Source of the DNA: Aphrocallistes beatrix
Lineage: Eukaryota > Porifera > Hexactinellida > Sceptrulophora > Aphrocallistidae
Reading direction: 5' to 3'
DNA length: 64,000 bases
Assembly (NCBI GenBank): GCA_963281255.1
Contig: OY725498.1
Coordinates: 1,922,001-1,986,000 of the forward strand
Shown: piece by piece, positions 11,615 to 21,711 of the stretch
Layout of the letters: each line of letters begins with the position of its first letter
Numbering within the stretch: the first letter of the stretch is position 1
Made by a program: the position numbers and the translations under genes
Notes under the pieces: generated by a model
Database searches by the model: none
What the model was told of the DNA's origin: nothing
Seen by the model: the letters and a program-made list of their open reading frames with translations, nothing else

Positions 11615-13811
11615 TTAATTTTTCATTTTTCCAATTACATCAAATGCATTTTTGAGTTGGCTTCCGCCTCCCATTTGGCGATAGTACTTATTTGCGGTAC
11701 TGGCCTCATGTTGCATATAGTCTGCTACAATTTGTGTACTCTCAGGATTATTATTAGCAATGAAAGTGGCTGCCGCTATCCTTGATTGTGTAGAAGTAAT
11801 ACTCTTATGCGTCCCTGATAAAGTTGTTAACCTTTGTAAACTTTGTTTTATCCCTTGATGGCTTATCTTATTTCCATTATACGAAATGAAAAATGGTCCA
11901 TCTAAATCGAATGGCGTTTCTATTTTTGGGAGGATATATTTCAGAAATTTTATAAATGCTTCTGAGGCTAATTTTTCTAAGAACACTACAGCTGGTTTTA
12001 ATTTCCCATTTTTGTGCTCATACACTATTATCTTTAAATTTTCACCATGAAATTTGGCATTGGCCACTTCTTCTTTTTTCATGCCATGAATGACTCCACT
12101 TCTCTGTGCACTTCGATAGATTACTTCCCCTATTAGTGCTGCACGATAGTTAAAATATTTTTGTTGAGAAATTTTTATGTCTTTGCTATGATTTAATATT
12201 CCTTGCAACAATTCCGCCCTAATGTTGCTAGTCAGATATTTTTCAATACAGCTGATGTTGTTGGGTGTCTCGTGCTCAGACTTTCTCCTCTTATCGATAT
12301 TTTCCCTTTTTGACATCTTTTTTAAGCTGACATGCCACCTACAAAAGTTTTTTACATACTTAAAACAATTGCTAACAAGGTTGATATCAGGTATTTTAAA
12401 AATGTATTAATCACTAATTCTGATTGTTTGAGTTTTTAAAATTTTGTATATTAAGTATATTCTGTTAATAAACAGGATGAGAGATGGGAATAAATGAGTA
12501 TCTAATATATAAAGCGCGCTTCGCTTGCTAGCGCTGCGCGGTTATATATTAGGGTGGTCACTATATATTTGAATTGTAATACGCTATGTACGACGAGTAC
12601 TTTGTTGTGTAAAATACCTCAGTATGATTAAAATTCCCGATGTGATTTTACGAGTACCAGCTTAGATGAATAATATATATCCATCAAAATTATGAACTTA
12701 CTCATCTATAGTAATATTTACAATAAATTATATAGAAATGGGAATTACCTTTCGATTCTTTTTTCAATATTGCTGTATATTTCAAGATTGAATGTGTGTT
12801 TGTAATTCTGGTGTAAGAATAGCATGAATGCTGAAAAATATCTCAAATATATATTAGTGCTGGAAGCAGTCAACTCTTTCCTGAGTTGTTTTGTTGTAAA
12901 ATAGCTGCATACTGTTTCGGGGTCCATTAGTTGATTGACATTAATTGAATCTAATATCTTCGCAATGACATAATTTGCTTTTTTGCTGATTTCGGAGGGA
13001 TGACACCCCCCATCCATAGACTCCATCCATAATTGAAATTGATCCAGTATTTCAGGCTTATTTGGTAGGGATTCATATATACTGGTGCTATATTTTGGAT
13101 ATGATGGTGGAGTAAAGGATAGCTCGGGGGTGAAATACACTGATGCTTCCAATTCATTTCCGTTTTGATTTGGAAAGTCAGTTTTGGCGGGCAATTGGTT
13201 CTCATCACTTCCCTTTAGTTTATCCGAAGTAGTTGGTGGCTCAGGGTAGATTATAGAGTCTTCATCGGCTATATCAGGATATGATATTTTTTTGACGTTT
13301 ATATCATTAGAGAACCTATCATTTTCAGAAATTGGACTTTCGCTATTCATATTGTGATAATCTTCGTTTTCCTCCATTAGCCGGGTTTCTGGAATTATTT
13401 CTTCTGTTTTATTCTCTTCAAATATCGTGTCTCCATTCGCCTGTAGCCACAATTCCTTTCCCGCTTTACTTTGGATGGAAATATGATGAATCCGCAGTAA
13501 ATGATGACGGAATCTATAAACGATTCTTATTAAAAATTACTTAACATTATGTCTATTCATATTAATAAATATAATTCGACAGCATCAGTTCAAATAACAT
13601 ACCCATTTTCTTGAATATATGCTTTGCATATGATTCCAGCATCATTAAATGGACAACATAGATATGCGACATCCGGTTTCTTTTTTGATTTGGAAATGAT
13701 TCCTTCCATCTCTTGTGAGCTCAAATTTGGATGCATCGTCTGCATGTGTCGCTTCAGTTTGGAAAATTCTTTCTCACAAACTGGACAAGGTTTCTTTGCG
13801 TATGCAGCCAT
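11615..13811 (-). CDS. Zinc-finger tyrosine recombinase, three exons (putative transposon gene)
   Basis: Predicted exons on the minus strand: 13811-13603, 13468-12749 and 12338-11615. All junctions have GT/AG and keep frame, giving 550 aa. Exon 1 carries a C2H2-type finger (CPVC, then nine residues, then HMQTMH) and extra cysteines (YLCCPFNDAGIIC). The end of exon 2 (ILDQFQLWMESMDGG to RYFSAFMLFLHQN) looks like the helical core-binding domain of tyrosine recombinases. Exon 3 is the catalytic domain: arginine box YRSAQRSGVIHGM, a lysine hairpin HKNGKLKP, a second arginine in ITSTQSRIAAAT (the usual His of HxxR is Thr), then YMQHEASTANKYY with the nucleophile tyrosine. This family cuts and rejoins DNA through a 3'-phosphotyrosine. 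The layout resembles Crypton or related animal tyrosine-recombinase elements; the exact class is undetermined. It shares a head-to-head promoter region with the gene at 14008. Confidence 0.75.
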
Positions 13812-14476
13812 GATAGTTTAATTTCTCGATTGATTTAGAAATTGCTTTGTCTACTTTAAATAGATATTTCAACTTGTGTTTTGAATTGACAGTATAGGAT
13901 GAATCCTCTTGCTATTGTTAAGCTTAGCTGTGATTCAAAACACAAGTTGAAATATCTATTTAAAGTAGACGAAGCAATTTCCAAATCAATCGAGAAATTA
14001 AACTATCATGGCTACATACGCAAAGAAACCTTGTCCAGTTTGTGAGAAAGAATATTCCAAACTGAAGCGACACATGCAGACGATGCATCCAAATTTGAGC
14101 TCACAAGAGATGGAAGGAATCATTTCCAAATCAAAAAAGAAACCGGATGTCGCATATCTATGTTGTCCATTTAATGATGCTGGAATCATATGTAAAGCAT
14201 ATATTCAAGAAAATGTTATTTGAACTGATGCTGTCGAATTATATTTATTAATATGAATAGACATAATGTTAAGTAATTTTTAATAAGAATCGTTTATAGA
14301 TTCCGTCATCATTTACTGCGGATTCATCATATTTCCATCCAAAGTAAAGCGGGAAAGGAATTGTGGCTACAGGCGAATGGAGACACGATATTTGAAGAGA
14401 ATAAAACAGAAGAAATAATTCCAGACACCCAACTAATGGAAGAAAACGAAGATTACCACCAGATGGATAGCGAAAT
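13337..14476. repeat. Long inverted repeat spanning the two divergent first exons
   Basis: The left arm is about 13337-13886 and the right arm about 13933-14476, separated by a 46-bp unique spacer (13887-13932). The arms are near-identical over the whole first exon, the first intron and the first roughly 100 bp of exon 2 of both divergent genes. Similarity fades abruptly outside. A visible difference is a 6-bp deletion at the right-hand splice donor (near 14214). This is a duplicated gene 5' half arranged head to head. Confidence 0.9.
13812..14007. promoter_or_regulatory. Putative bidirectional promoter between the divergent zinc-finger genes
   Basis: The two start codons are only 196 bp apart and face away from each other. 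The interval is itself palindromic apart from the 46-bp core at 13887-13932, so both genes should have nearly the same core promoter. Any factor that binds upstream of one would bind upstream of the other. That the products' own fingers bind here is inference. Confidence 0.5.
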
Positions 14477-14801
14477 TGATTTTGAAACATGTTCCGAGGA
14501 GCAGAATCAGGGAGAAAATTTTAGAACCAAATATATAATTCCCACAGCTGAAAATGTCGAAGAATTCAAAAGATGGCTAAAAGTAGAAAAGAAAATCAAA
14601 GTATCAAACCAGGAGGCGTATGTGAAAAATATCGTGTGGGTATTAAAACATCTAGATGAAAACAAACAAATAGGAGAATTCCTAGGGCAAATCAAGGATG
14701 AACAAAGCGAAATAACTTACGAGAGAAAAAAGAGGGCATTGGAATATTATAATGAATTTTGGAAAATTAGTAGAGGTCAATTACTTTGGGAGGACATTTG
14801 A
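14008..14801 (+). CDS. Divergent zinc-finger partner lacking the recombinase catalytic domain
   Basis: The first exon duplicates the recombinase's zinc-finger exon almost exactly (MATYAKKPCPVCEKEYSKLKRH). The donor used by the recombinase copy is deleted here. A GT remains after codon 69 (exon 14008-14214), and joining it to the CAG at 14370-14372 (exon 14373-14801) keeps frame and gives 211 aa. Unspliced, the frame ends after 71 aa at QENVI. The second exon starts like the recombinase's (ANGDTIFEENKTEEIIP), then diverges into a different region (NVEEFKRWLKVEKKIK, NIVWVLKHLDENKQIGEFL, RALEYYNEFW) that resembles the helical pattern of a core-binding domain. No catalytic Arg/His/Tyr set follows before the stop, nor downstream on this strand. 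It could be a decayed twin, or a DNA-binding antagonist of the recombinase; that role is inference. Confidence 0.55.
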
Positions 14802-16939
14802 ACACAGGACAGACAGAGAAAGACTACACACTAATACATTGAACTGGTTATAAAATGAAAGCACAATTATATAGTTAAAGAATTCCAAACATTTCTAACT
14901 GAACAAATATCTTTAGTAATACAGATAAGCTAACCAAGGTTCACCTATTCAATGAACAGCTCTAAAACTTCCTATTTCCCCCTTAGCAGTCATGTTGTTG
15001 CTGGAATATGTAAGAAGAATTTAATTTAATTGACCGGAGACTGTCAGCTATATTTTGTGGGAAGATTTAAGGAGTAAATTATACCCTTTTTTAATAGATC
15101 TCGGGGATATAACCCAAAATTGTAGTCACTAATGATATTTTTGCAATCGTTTGATTTCGACAGTATCCAGAGATGGAAAATCAGAGTTGAACATTTATTA
15201 AGAATATGAAAAATTGAGTGTGTACATGTGATCGTAAAAAAGTAAATCGGCACCAGGCCAGAGTCGTGACTGGGTACGGCAAAGAATTACTGCAGGGGAT
15301 GGCAAAGAATTATGAATTATTCGAAAAATCATTCATATAATTTATGATATTTTCTTGTAAAAAACTTTTTTGAATAATTCTTCTCAGGCTCGATGAATTA
15401 TGAATCATTTGAATTATTCGAATATTTCATTAAATCATTAATTTTTTTCCCCTTCAATATCACTGAACTCTGCTCTTAGGAAAGATCCCTAAAAATGTTG
15501 AAGGAGCTCAAATAAATACGGAGTTGCTGCCAGCTGAATAGCTTTCCTCAAACGAATTCTGTCCAAATTAGGAATAAGCATATAGCCTAGCCTCTTTCAT
15601 ATGTTATAGTAGGTATGATGATGACGTCATCATCCATGATGGATATTTTCAGACAAAAGGAATAATGTAGAGAATGTTACATGTATTTGTGTCCATTTTA
15701 GCTGTTGTAAGATTTATAGATCTCGAGTTGAGATATTTGTAAATTCATTAGATTATTGTTGCGTCATGACGTTTATGACTCATCTTTTCTGTGATTGATG
15801 ATCTTAGCATTTGAGGAATTTTATTGTATTTCCACCATCTCTCCTATATTGGAGCTGTTATGTTCGAAAAACTGAAATTTCTAAATATTAAAAAAAGGTT
15901 ACAATAACGTTTTTAGTTTGTGATGAGTTTACATTTTAATCTGAGACTTAGTTTTACTCGGACCAGTCACAAAATACTCCCTCGCTTTGCCAAAAATCAG
16001 CTTCTAAGGTACTTTTAAATACGAACTTCGAAAATCTTGATTTTAGAAAAAGTATCCAGGGACAAAAAATCCCGCACAGACGGGATTGAAGTGTGCTTCT
16101 ACATTCCTGAGTTGTTAATGCAAAAATTTTAAGTTGAGTCATCAACCCAAGAATGTGGAAACACTCCCAGTCCGTCTGTGGGAGGATTTTTCGACTAATT
16201 TGATACTTTCTGTGCACCGTGAATGTATGAAAGCGAAGCGCACTTGTATTGTATTATAAGTATATTCAATATAATAGTATAGGAAACATGAAAACGCCGG
16301 TCGACAGACCGATAGTGCAGCTCCATAAAAACACCGACAGGAAAGTTAAAATTTTGCAGGAATCCATGTTAACGGAGCTGCACTACGCATACACACATAA
16401 TACATGTCAATAACCTACGTATTTAATATCCACATTATGCATCTAATTTTAAAAAATTTTACTCGATAATTGTACGTTGAGGTCTGGTTTCTAACTACTA
16501 AAAGGTGTAAAAATATGAAAATCCGTTAATAACAAAAGATAAAGGGATCCTACATACGAATTCGCAACTAGGAGTGGTGGCTGGGCGGGCATAATTGCTT
16601 GATACTGCTCAGCAGGATGGGCGCGCCTTATTCTTTAGTATTATAGGCTGAACCATAATTTTGCAAAAATTTATATCACTATTGTTTCATGAAATACAAG
16701 GACAAACAATAGCATTACATGCATGCCAACTTGAGTCATGATAAAATCGGGACGCAGCGTTGAATTTAGCGGGACATGGCGGGACGCAATAGAAAAGTAT
16801 TATATATGGACTCAAAAAAAATGCGGGACATAATGGGGAGATTTCATGTAAAACGGGACACTCGTAAAAATTAGCTCAACAGAAAAACGTAAAAACGGGA
16901 CAGTTGACAAGTATGTAACAACTCTTATTAGATTGGAAG
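14802..16939. other. Intergenic with repeat fragments
   Basis: No gene is seen. CAGGGGATGGCAAAGAATTA near 15293 followed by ATTATTCGAA-rich sequence looks like one end of a hAT MITE. A family A-like tail lies near 16230 and a dispersed block GGTCGACAGACCGATA at 16297 recurs at 55092. From 16740 to 16900 there is imperfect GCGGGACA-type repetition. None has coding potential I recognise. Confidence 0.5.
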
Positions 16940-18139
16940 CTATATGAGGTTACAAACATTCTGTCTCTTCCGCAACTGTATAGGCATTAGCGCCACTCTT
17001 ACAGCTTCATCAAGCAGCTCAGCCACTCCTTCACCGCTCAACGCCGAGCATTCCAAGTACTAAACTGCCCTCACTTCCTTCATCATGATTAGTCCCTGTG
17101 CGTAGGAGATTGGAGCTTGTTGCTTGTCCCTCAGCTTTAGTATAGCATTCGCGTCATCTCGTAGGTCCTGCTTTGTCCCCACTAGGATGATTGGGGTATT
17201 AGGACAATGGTGGGACACCTCTGGATACCACTATACAGGAAGTAAACTAACATTGAAGCATATGATCATTTTTTAAGAAACAAAGTTTTTTCTTTTCATC
17301 ATAATTATCTTATTCAAGCGCGGTACATCCTTTCGAAAAGTGGTACGGCGGGATATTTAAAATGTCGTACGCGTGGGATCCACAACTAACTCATTGATTC
17401 CATGAGGTCCGGCAACGCCGCACCTCACCATATAAAAAGTGGGACTGCGATGTCGTTCCACGCCCTTGGGACATCTCTGAAATGTGGTACTGCGCTGCCC
17501 TACCGGGTATGTCGCCCTTGTTATTCATTAAGCGTGAGGTTATTACCACCGATCGGTCGGTGGTAATAAGAGTCACAGATTGGCAATTGACATCGACCGG
17601 TCGGTGGCAATAGCCACTTCGATTTATTAATTTGTGGTGACGCGCAGTTATAATTAGTAAGGATTCTGAACCTACGTAATTAGTGAATCCATATCTACTT
17701 ACGTAATTAGTGAATCCATATCTACTACGTAGGTGCTGTAGCAGGATTACCATATGTACTTTAGGAATGAGTCTTTTTTTTGTCCGTTTTTGTTCAAGTT
17801 TAAAACGAATAGCTGCTGTTTATATTCTCATCAATATTGATTGATGGGATGCAAACTAGGTCATTGTTTTCCAACAAATCTAATATAATAATAAACTATG
17901 AACTAACAGTTGTCTTAACAGCTTCAAAAGTCTCCGGGGCTACGATAGAGAAACAAATAAGGATGACTCGAATGTTTTTAAACTTGAATTCGGTACCGTA
18001 TATATCTAACTTCATTAGCTCCACTAACTGCCCTTCCACTTCCACTTGCATACCATAAACAATCCAGTTGCTAGGCCTGTACATCCGTGTGTCGGTACTG
18101 TGGCTATAGTTAGTGAGCAAACATTTCCTCCCAACCATG
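16940..18139 (-). pseudogene. Rho/Rac-family small GTPase pseudogene, two exons seen
   Basis: On the minus strand, exon 18139-17908 reads VGRKCLLTNYS, VEVEGQLVELMKLDIYGTE and ILICFSIVAPETFEAVKTT. A GTTAGT donor follows. Exon 17230-16940 reads [25 protein letters not shown], then YLECSAL and a basic CAAX tail ending RKRQNVCNLI before the stop. The join is in frame and matches the family's FExVxxxWYPEV junction. Damage is clear: the P-loop GKT is GRK, the DTAGQE switch II motif is DIYGTE with about ten residues lost, and a TAG interrupts AV-YLECSA where the family has lysine. The exon for the first dozen residues is not found upstream. Rho proteins are membrane-anchored GTP switches for actin; this copy cannot bind GTP normally. 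A sequencing error could explain the stop, but not the P-loop and switch losses. Confidence 0.75.
17533..17562. repeat. 30-bp near-perfect palindrome inside the Rho pseudogene intron
   Basis: TTATTACCACCGATC is followed by its near-complement ending GGTGGTAATAA. It sits within a repeat-like stretch (about 17290-17770) that seems to have been inserted between the two pseudogene exons. Confidence 0.55.
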
Positions 18140-18333
18140 CTAAAAGAATGGAATAACTTGAAATAATGAAGTTGATCATATTTGATTTGTTGTCTTGTTA
18201 CCTGTCTCCTACGAAGATGGCTCTAAATCTCTTCATTTCATATTTCGATCTATCTACGCGCCTGCTCATTCCTGTTTATTATAATAATTACTACTCAGAT
18301 GATGAATTTTATAGTTTAATACTAGTTTTCCAG

Positions 18334-18642
18334 AGGGCATGCCTAATTTCCGGGATGGGATGGGTTAAGATGCCTAATTTCCGGGACGGGACGGGACTAT
18401 CAGGCACTGGCGTAGCTTACACCTATGTCGCCCGGGGCGGACATATTTCATGCCGCCCCTCAACACATATTTCTGGAAAAATGCTGAGTTTACCAATATA
18501 TATCTTATGAAACTCAAGGTCAAGTGCCGCCCCCTATTAAGCGCCGCCCGGGGCGGTCCGCCCCCCTCTAGCTACGCCACTGCTATCAGGTACCTAATTT
18601 CCGGGATGGAATCCCGTCCCGTCCCGGAAATTAGCCATGCCC
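18334..18642. mobile_element. hAT-type MITE containing a second MITE
   Basis: The ends are inverted: AGGGCATGCCTAATTTCCGG at 18334 and its complement ending CATGCCC at 18642. TTTTCCAG is present on both sides (18326-18333 and 18643-18650). The repeat GCCTAATTTCCGGGA occurs several times inside. A second element (18405-18582) interrupts it. Confidence 0.8.
18405..18582. mobile_element. hAT MITE nested in the 18334-18642 element
   Basis: It begins CACTGGCGTAGCT and ends AGCTACGCCACTG, and has a perfect 8-bp duplication CTATCAGG on both sides (18397-18404 and 18583-18590). It is 178 bp long with GC-rich subterminal sequence (CGCCCGGGGCGG and complement). It carries no gene. Confidence 0.9.
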
Positions 18643-19376
18643 TTTTCCAGAACAAAATCTGGAATCATCTAAAGATAGTTTCAGCTAGTTAGCTTTATGT
18701 TTTAATATTGTACTACAGTCAAGGTGGCATATTATGAACCGGACCTGGTTTTCATAATAAGCGGCCCTCACTGTAATTCTGTTAGCAGATTCCAAAATCC
18801 ATTACTATCAAGTAACTTTTGAAGAACAAATTTTTATTCTTTTTCCAATTTTGAGAATATCTCCCATTTAGACCCCAAAAAAATCATGTCTGTTGTCCCC
18901 CCACACCGAATTTCGAGGGTGCCCTACTCTTGATGGAGAAAATAACTTTAATACAAATGGGAAAATCTGGGCACAAATTTTATATTCAAAGCCCTTTTAG
19001 TATTACACACCAACAAAAGTCTTCCGCCACCCATGTAGTGACCGCGCATCATTTAGTATTTCATACTTCGTTTATAACTACAAAGTCAAGTCAAAGACTC
19101 GACAATTTCAGGGAATGTCCAGCAAGTATGGGTTTTGGTCCAAATTCTTCTTGCCACCCTAGCATTATATGAAAACTGCACCCATTTGAAATCGCAAGAA
19201 TGTTGAAATTTAGTATCCTAAACGAAAAAGCCTAAACCAGAGTTGGAATCGGCTTCGGTTCAGGTTCTGAAAGTCGACCCGATTCCAAATCTGCAATAAA
19301 TTAGAAAAATCAATTTTACAAATGGTATTTTTATAGAAGCATATTATTACTATATTGTTAGTATACGAATCCATTA
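18643..19376. other. Intergenic, no gene seen
   Basis: AT-rich sequence. I recognise no gene and no complete repeat here. Confidence 0.45.
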
Positions 19377-20361
19377 GTTCTGTTACAAACTTCATTAGGT
19401 ATAAAATTTCTTATACTCAAACGATCTTAGTTATTATGGTCTTTAGAGATTGTAATTCGAATATTTTCAATGATTTTAAAAGATTTTTCGATTCTATGAC
19501 TTAGAAATGTGTTTTGTATGGCGAATTTTGGAAAAAAATGTGTCCTGGCACGCAGCGAAAATTGCGAATCAGGGTCCACTGCTTCTGTAAAAAATGTCTT
19601 CATAATCGATGTCCATAGGCGTCGTAACCCACCCGGGTACCCGGCAATGACCGGGCGGCCCAGAGGGATTACCGGGTAGTACCCGGTCTCCCGGGTGCTA
19701 CCCGGTATAATGCCGGGTGCTTCGTACTAATCCCTCATGTAGATCAAGGGTTCACGGCCCATTTGGCTGATGGTAACGCTGGATCAGCTGAAGATACGGC
19801 ACGATTAACTGACTGAACGGCCCTGGATTATTGTGGCCGGGCAGTCCAAGGGTAGGCAATAAAGTTTACGACGCCTATGTCGATGTCCCATGACGATTTA
19901 GCACCAGATGCCTTTCATTCGCCATATAAATATTTCATAAATCCACTGAATTCATTATCAGAAACGAGAAAAAGTTATTCATTCGCAGTTCAAATTAGGT
20001 ACATTTTGCAAAATTCCCCAAAATGGCAATTTTTTTCACATCACAAAAAAACCTGATCCAATTGGTCCTCAAAATGCACTGATCTGAACATCGTATATTT
20101 CTACAAATTTAGAGTGTTCGAGGAAAATGTGTGAGCTAATTTTTCCTAGAATTTGAAGACTCTGGGAAGATAACTTGAAAAGCAGTGTGCCCTAATTCAC
20201 GATTTTCGCTGCGTGTCAGGACACATCTCAAAACTCGCCATACAAAACACATTTCTAAGTCTTAGAATCGAAAAATATTTTAAAAACATGAAAATATTCG
20301 AATTACAATCTCTAAAGACCATAATAACTAAGATCGTTTGAGTATAAGCTTGTAACAGAAC
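19377..20361. mobile_element. Element with roughly 200-bp inverted ends and TTA flanks
   Basis: Two arms of about 180-210 bp (19377-19585 and 20180-20361) are inverted copies starting GTTCTGTTACAA. Both ends are flanked by TTA (19374-19376 and 20362-20364), which would fit a PIF/Harbinger-type 3-bp duplication. That assignment is inference. No transposase is seen. The element is interrupted by another MITE at 19614-19879. Confidence 0.65.
19614..19879. mobile_element. hAT-type MITE nested in the 19377-20361 element
   Basis: It begins CATAGGCGTCGTAA and ends TTTACGACGCCTATG, with a perfect 8-bp duplication TCGATGTC at 19606-19613 and 19880-19887. The left interior is rich in CCGGGTAC-type GC repeats. 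It is 266 bp long with no ORF. Confidence 0.9.
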
Positions 20362-20389
20362 TTATTGTCACCCGGTAGACACAGTACCA

Positions 20390-20515
20390 ACGAGAGCAAT
20401 GTTGATAAAATGACAAGATGTGTTGGGTAAAATGACAAGATGTGTTGGTAAAATGACAACATGTATTGGTAAAATGACGGTAATTTGCATTGATTTTGTT
20501 GGTAAAATGAAGCAT
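20390..20515. repeat. Short tandem repeat of about 22 bp, four to five copies
   Basis: TTGGTAAAATGACAAGATG repeats imperfectly about four times between the previous element and the pogo-like MITE. Confidence 0.75.
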
Positions 20516-20539
20516 TCCCCAGATTTTAAAAATATATTA

Positions 20540-21170
20540 CAGTACACCCTCGGTTATCCGAACACCTCCGTTTGTTAGCTCAAAGATTGGTGTTCGGATA
20601 AGTGAAATCGTTCGGATAAGCGAAATACGTATTTTACGCTCTTAAATACACATGTACCAACTTAGATGTAATTAAAGAACGTATTATGATTTGAATACTA
20701 CTTACACGTATGTGTAGCCAAACAAATTGACAATGCTACGCACAATTTTGGAACATACATTTTTAAGGAATTGATTTATTAAACATTATTTCAGTTATCC
20801 GAACACATCATTTCAGTTATCCGAACACATTATTTCAGTTATCCGAACACATTATTTCAGTTATCCGAACACATTATTTCAGTTATCCGAACACATCATT
20901 TCAGTTATCCGAACACATTATTTCAGTTATCCGAACACATTATTTCAGTTATCCGAACACATCATTTCAGTTATCCGAACACATTATTTCAGTTATCCGA
21001 ACACATTATTTCAGTTATCCGAACACATTATTTCAGTTATCCGAACACATTATTTCAGTTATCCGGACACATTATTTTCACAAATTCGATTGAAAAGTAA
21101 TTGATAAAATGAGTGGTACTCGAACACACTGTTCGGATAATCGAGGTGTCGGATAATCGAGGGTCTACTG
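20540..21170. mobile_element. Pogo/Tigger-type MITE with an internal TIR-derived array
   Basis: The ends are CAGTACACCCTCGGTTATCC at 20540 and the complement of CAGTAGACCCTCGATTATCC ending at 21170, flanked by TA. These ends are typical of pogo/Tigger elements. Inside (about 20789-21066) are about 13 copies of a 22-bp unit, CACATTATTTCAGTTATCCGAA, which contains the GTTATCCGAACA terminal motif. Confidence 0.9.
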
Positions 21171-21186
21171 TATATAGATGGACACA

Positions 21187-21518
21187 AATTTTTTGAAATA
21201 GCCTTGTTTTGGATAAAGTACTCGTTAAACTTCCCTATTCTCGGAAGCTCCGAAAGCCCCCAAAGGGAGATTTGAGATTCAAAACTCGTCACATAGGGCA
21301 ACAACTTGTAACGGGGGCTTTTTGCAAAACTTTAATTAAATCGCCAAACCTTTGTGTCAGTCTAACTCAGCGAATATTCATGCTATCGTGATTGTCTTTA
21401 CGGGAATCGATGCAAAGTGGTTCCGGCTTTCACCTCATAGCCTTAGAATCGAGATACAATTTTGGGGAAGAATGGGAAAGTTTAAGTACTTTGTCCAAAA
21501 CAAGGCTTTTTTGAAATT
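21187..21518. repeat. Imperfect inverted repeat upstream of the C2H2 gene
   Basis: About 45 bp at 21187-21235 (around GCCTTGTTTTGGATAAAGTA) pairs with 21470-21518. It is probably an old MITE. It lies about 190 bp before the C2H2 start codon. Confidence 0.6.
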
Positions 21519-21711
21519 TTCAAAATCAACACAATTTCCCGAGCATTAGCCTTTTTTTAATTAATTAAGAATACTTCACTAATGTGTAAAATAATAGGTT
21601 TTATAAACAAAGAGTATCAGTTTATCTTTTAAATACTAGAGCTATTCTGCCATTATATCCTGAATTCGTACGATGAAACAGAATAACATTAGAATCTAAT
21701 ATAATTTTATC

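Noticed and set aside
18450..18692. Open frame downstream of the Rho pseudogene
   Set aside because: It reads through the two nested MITEs and has no domain.
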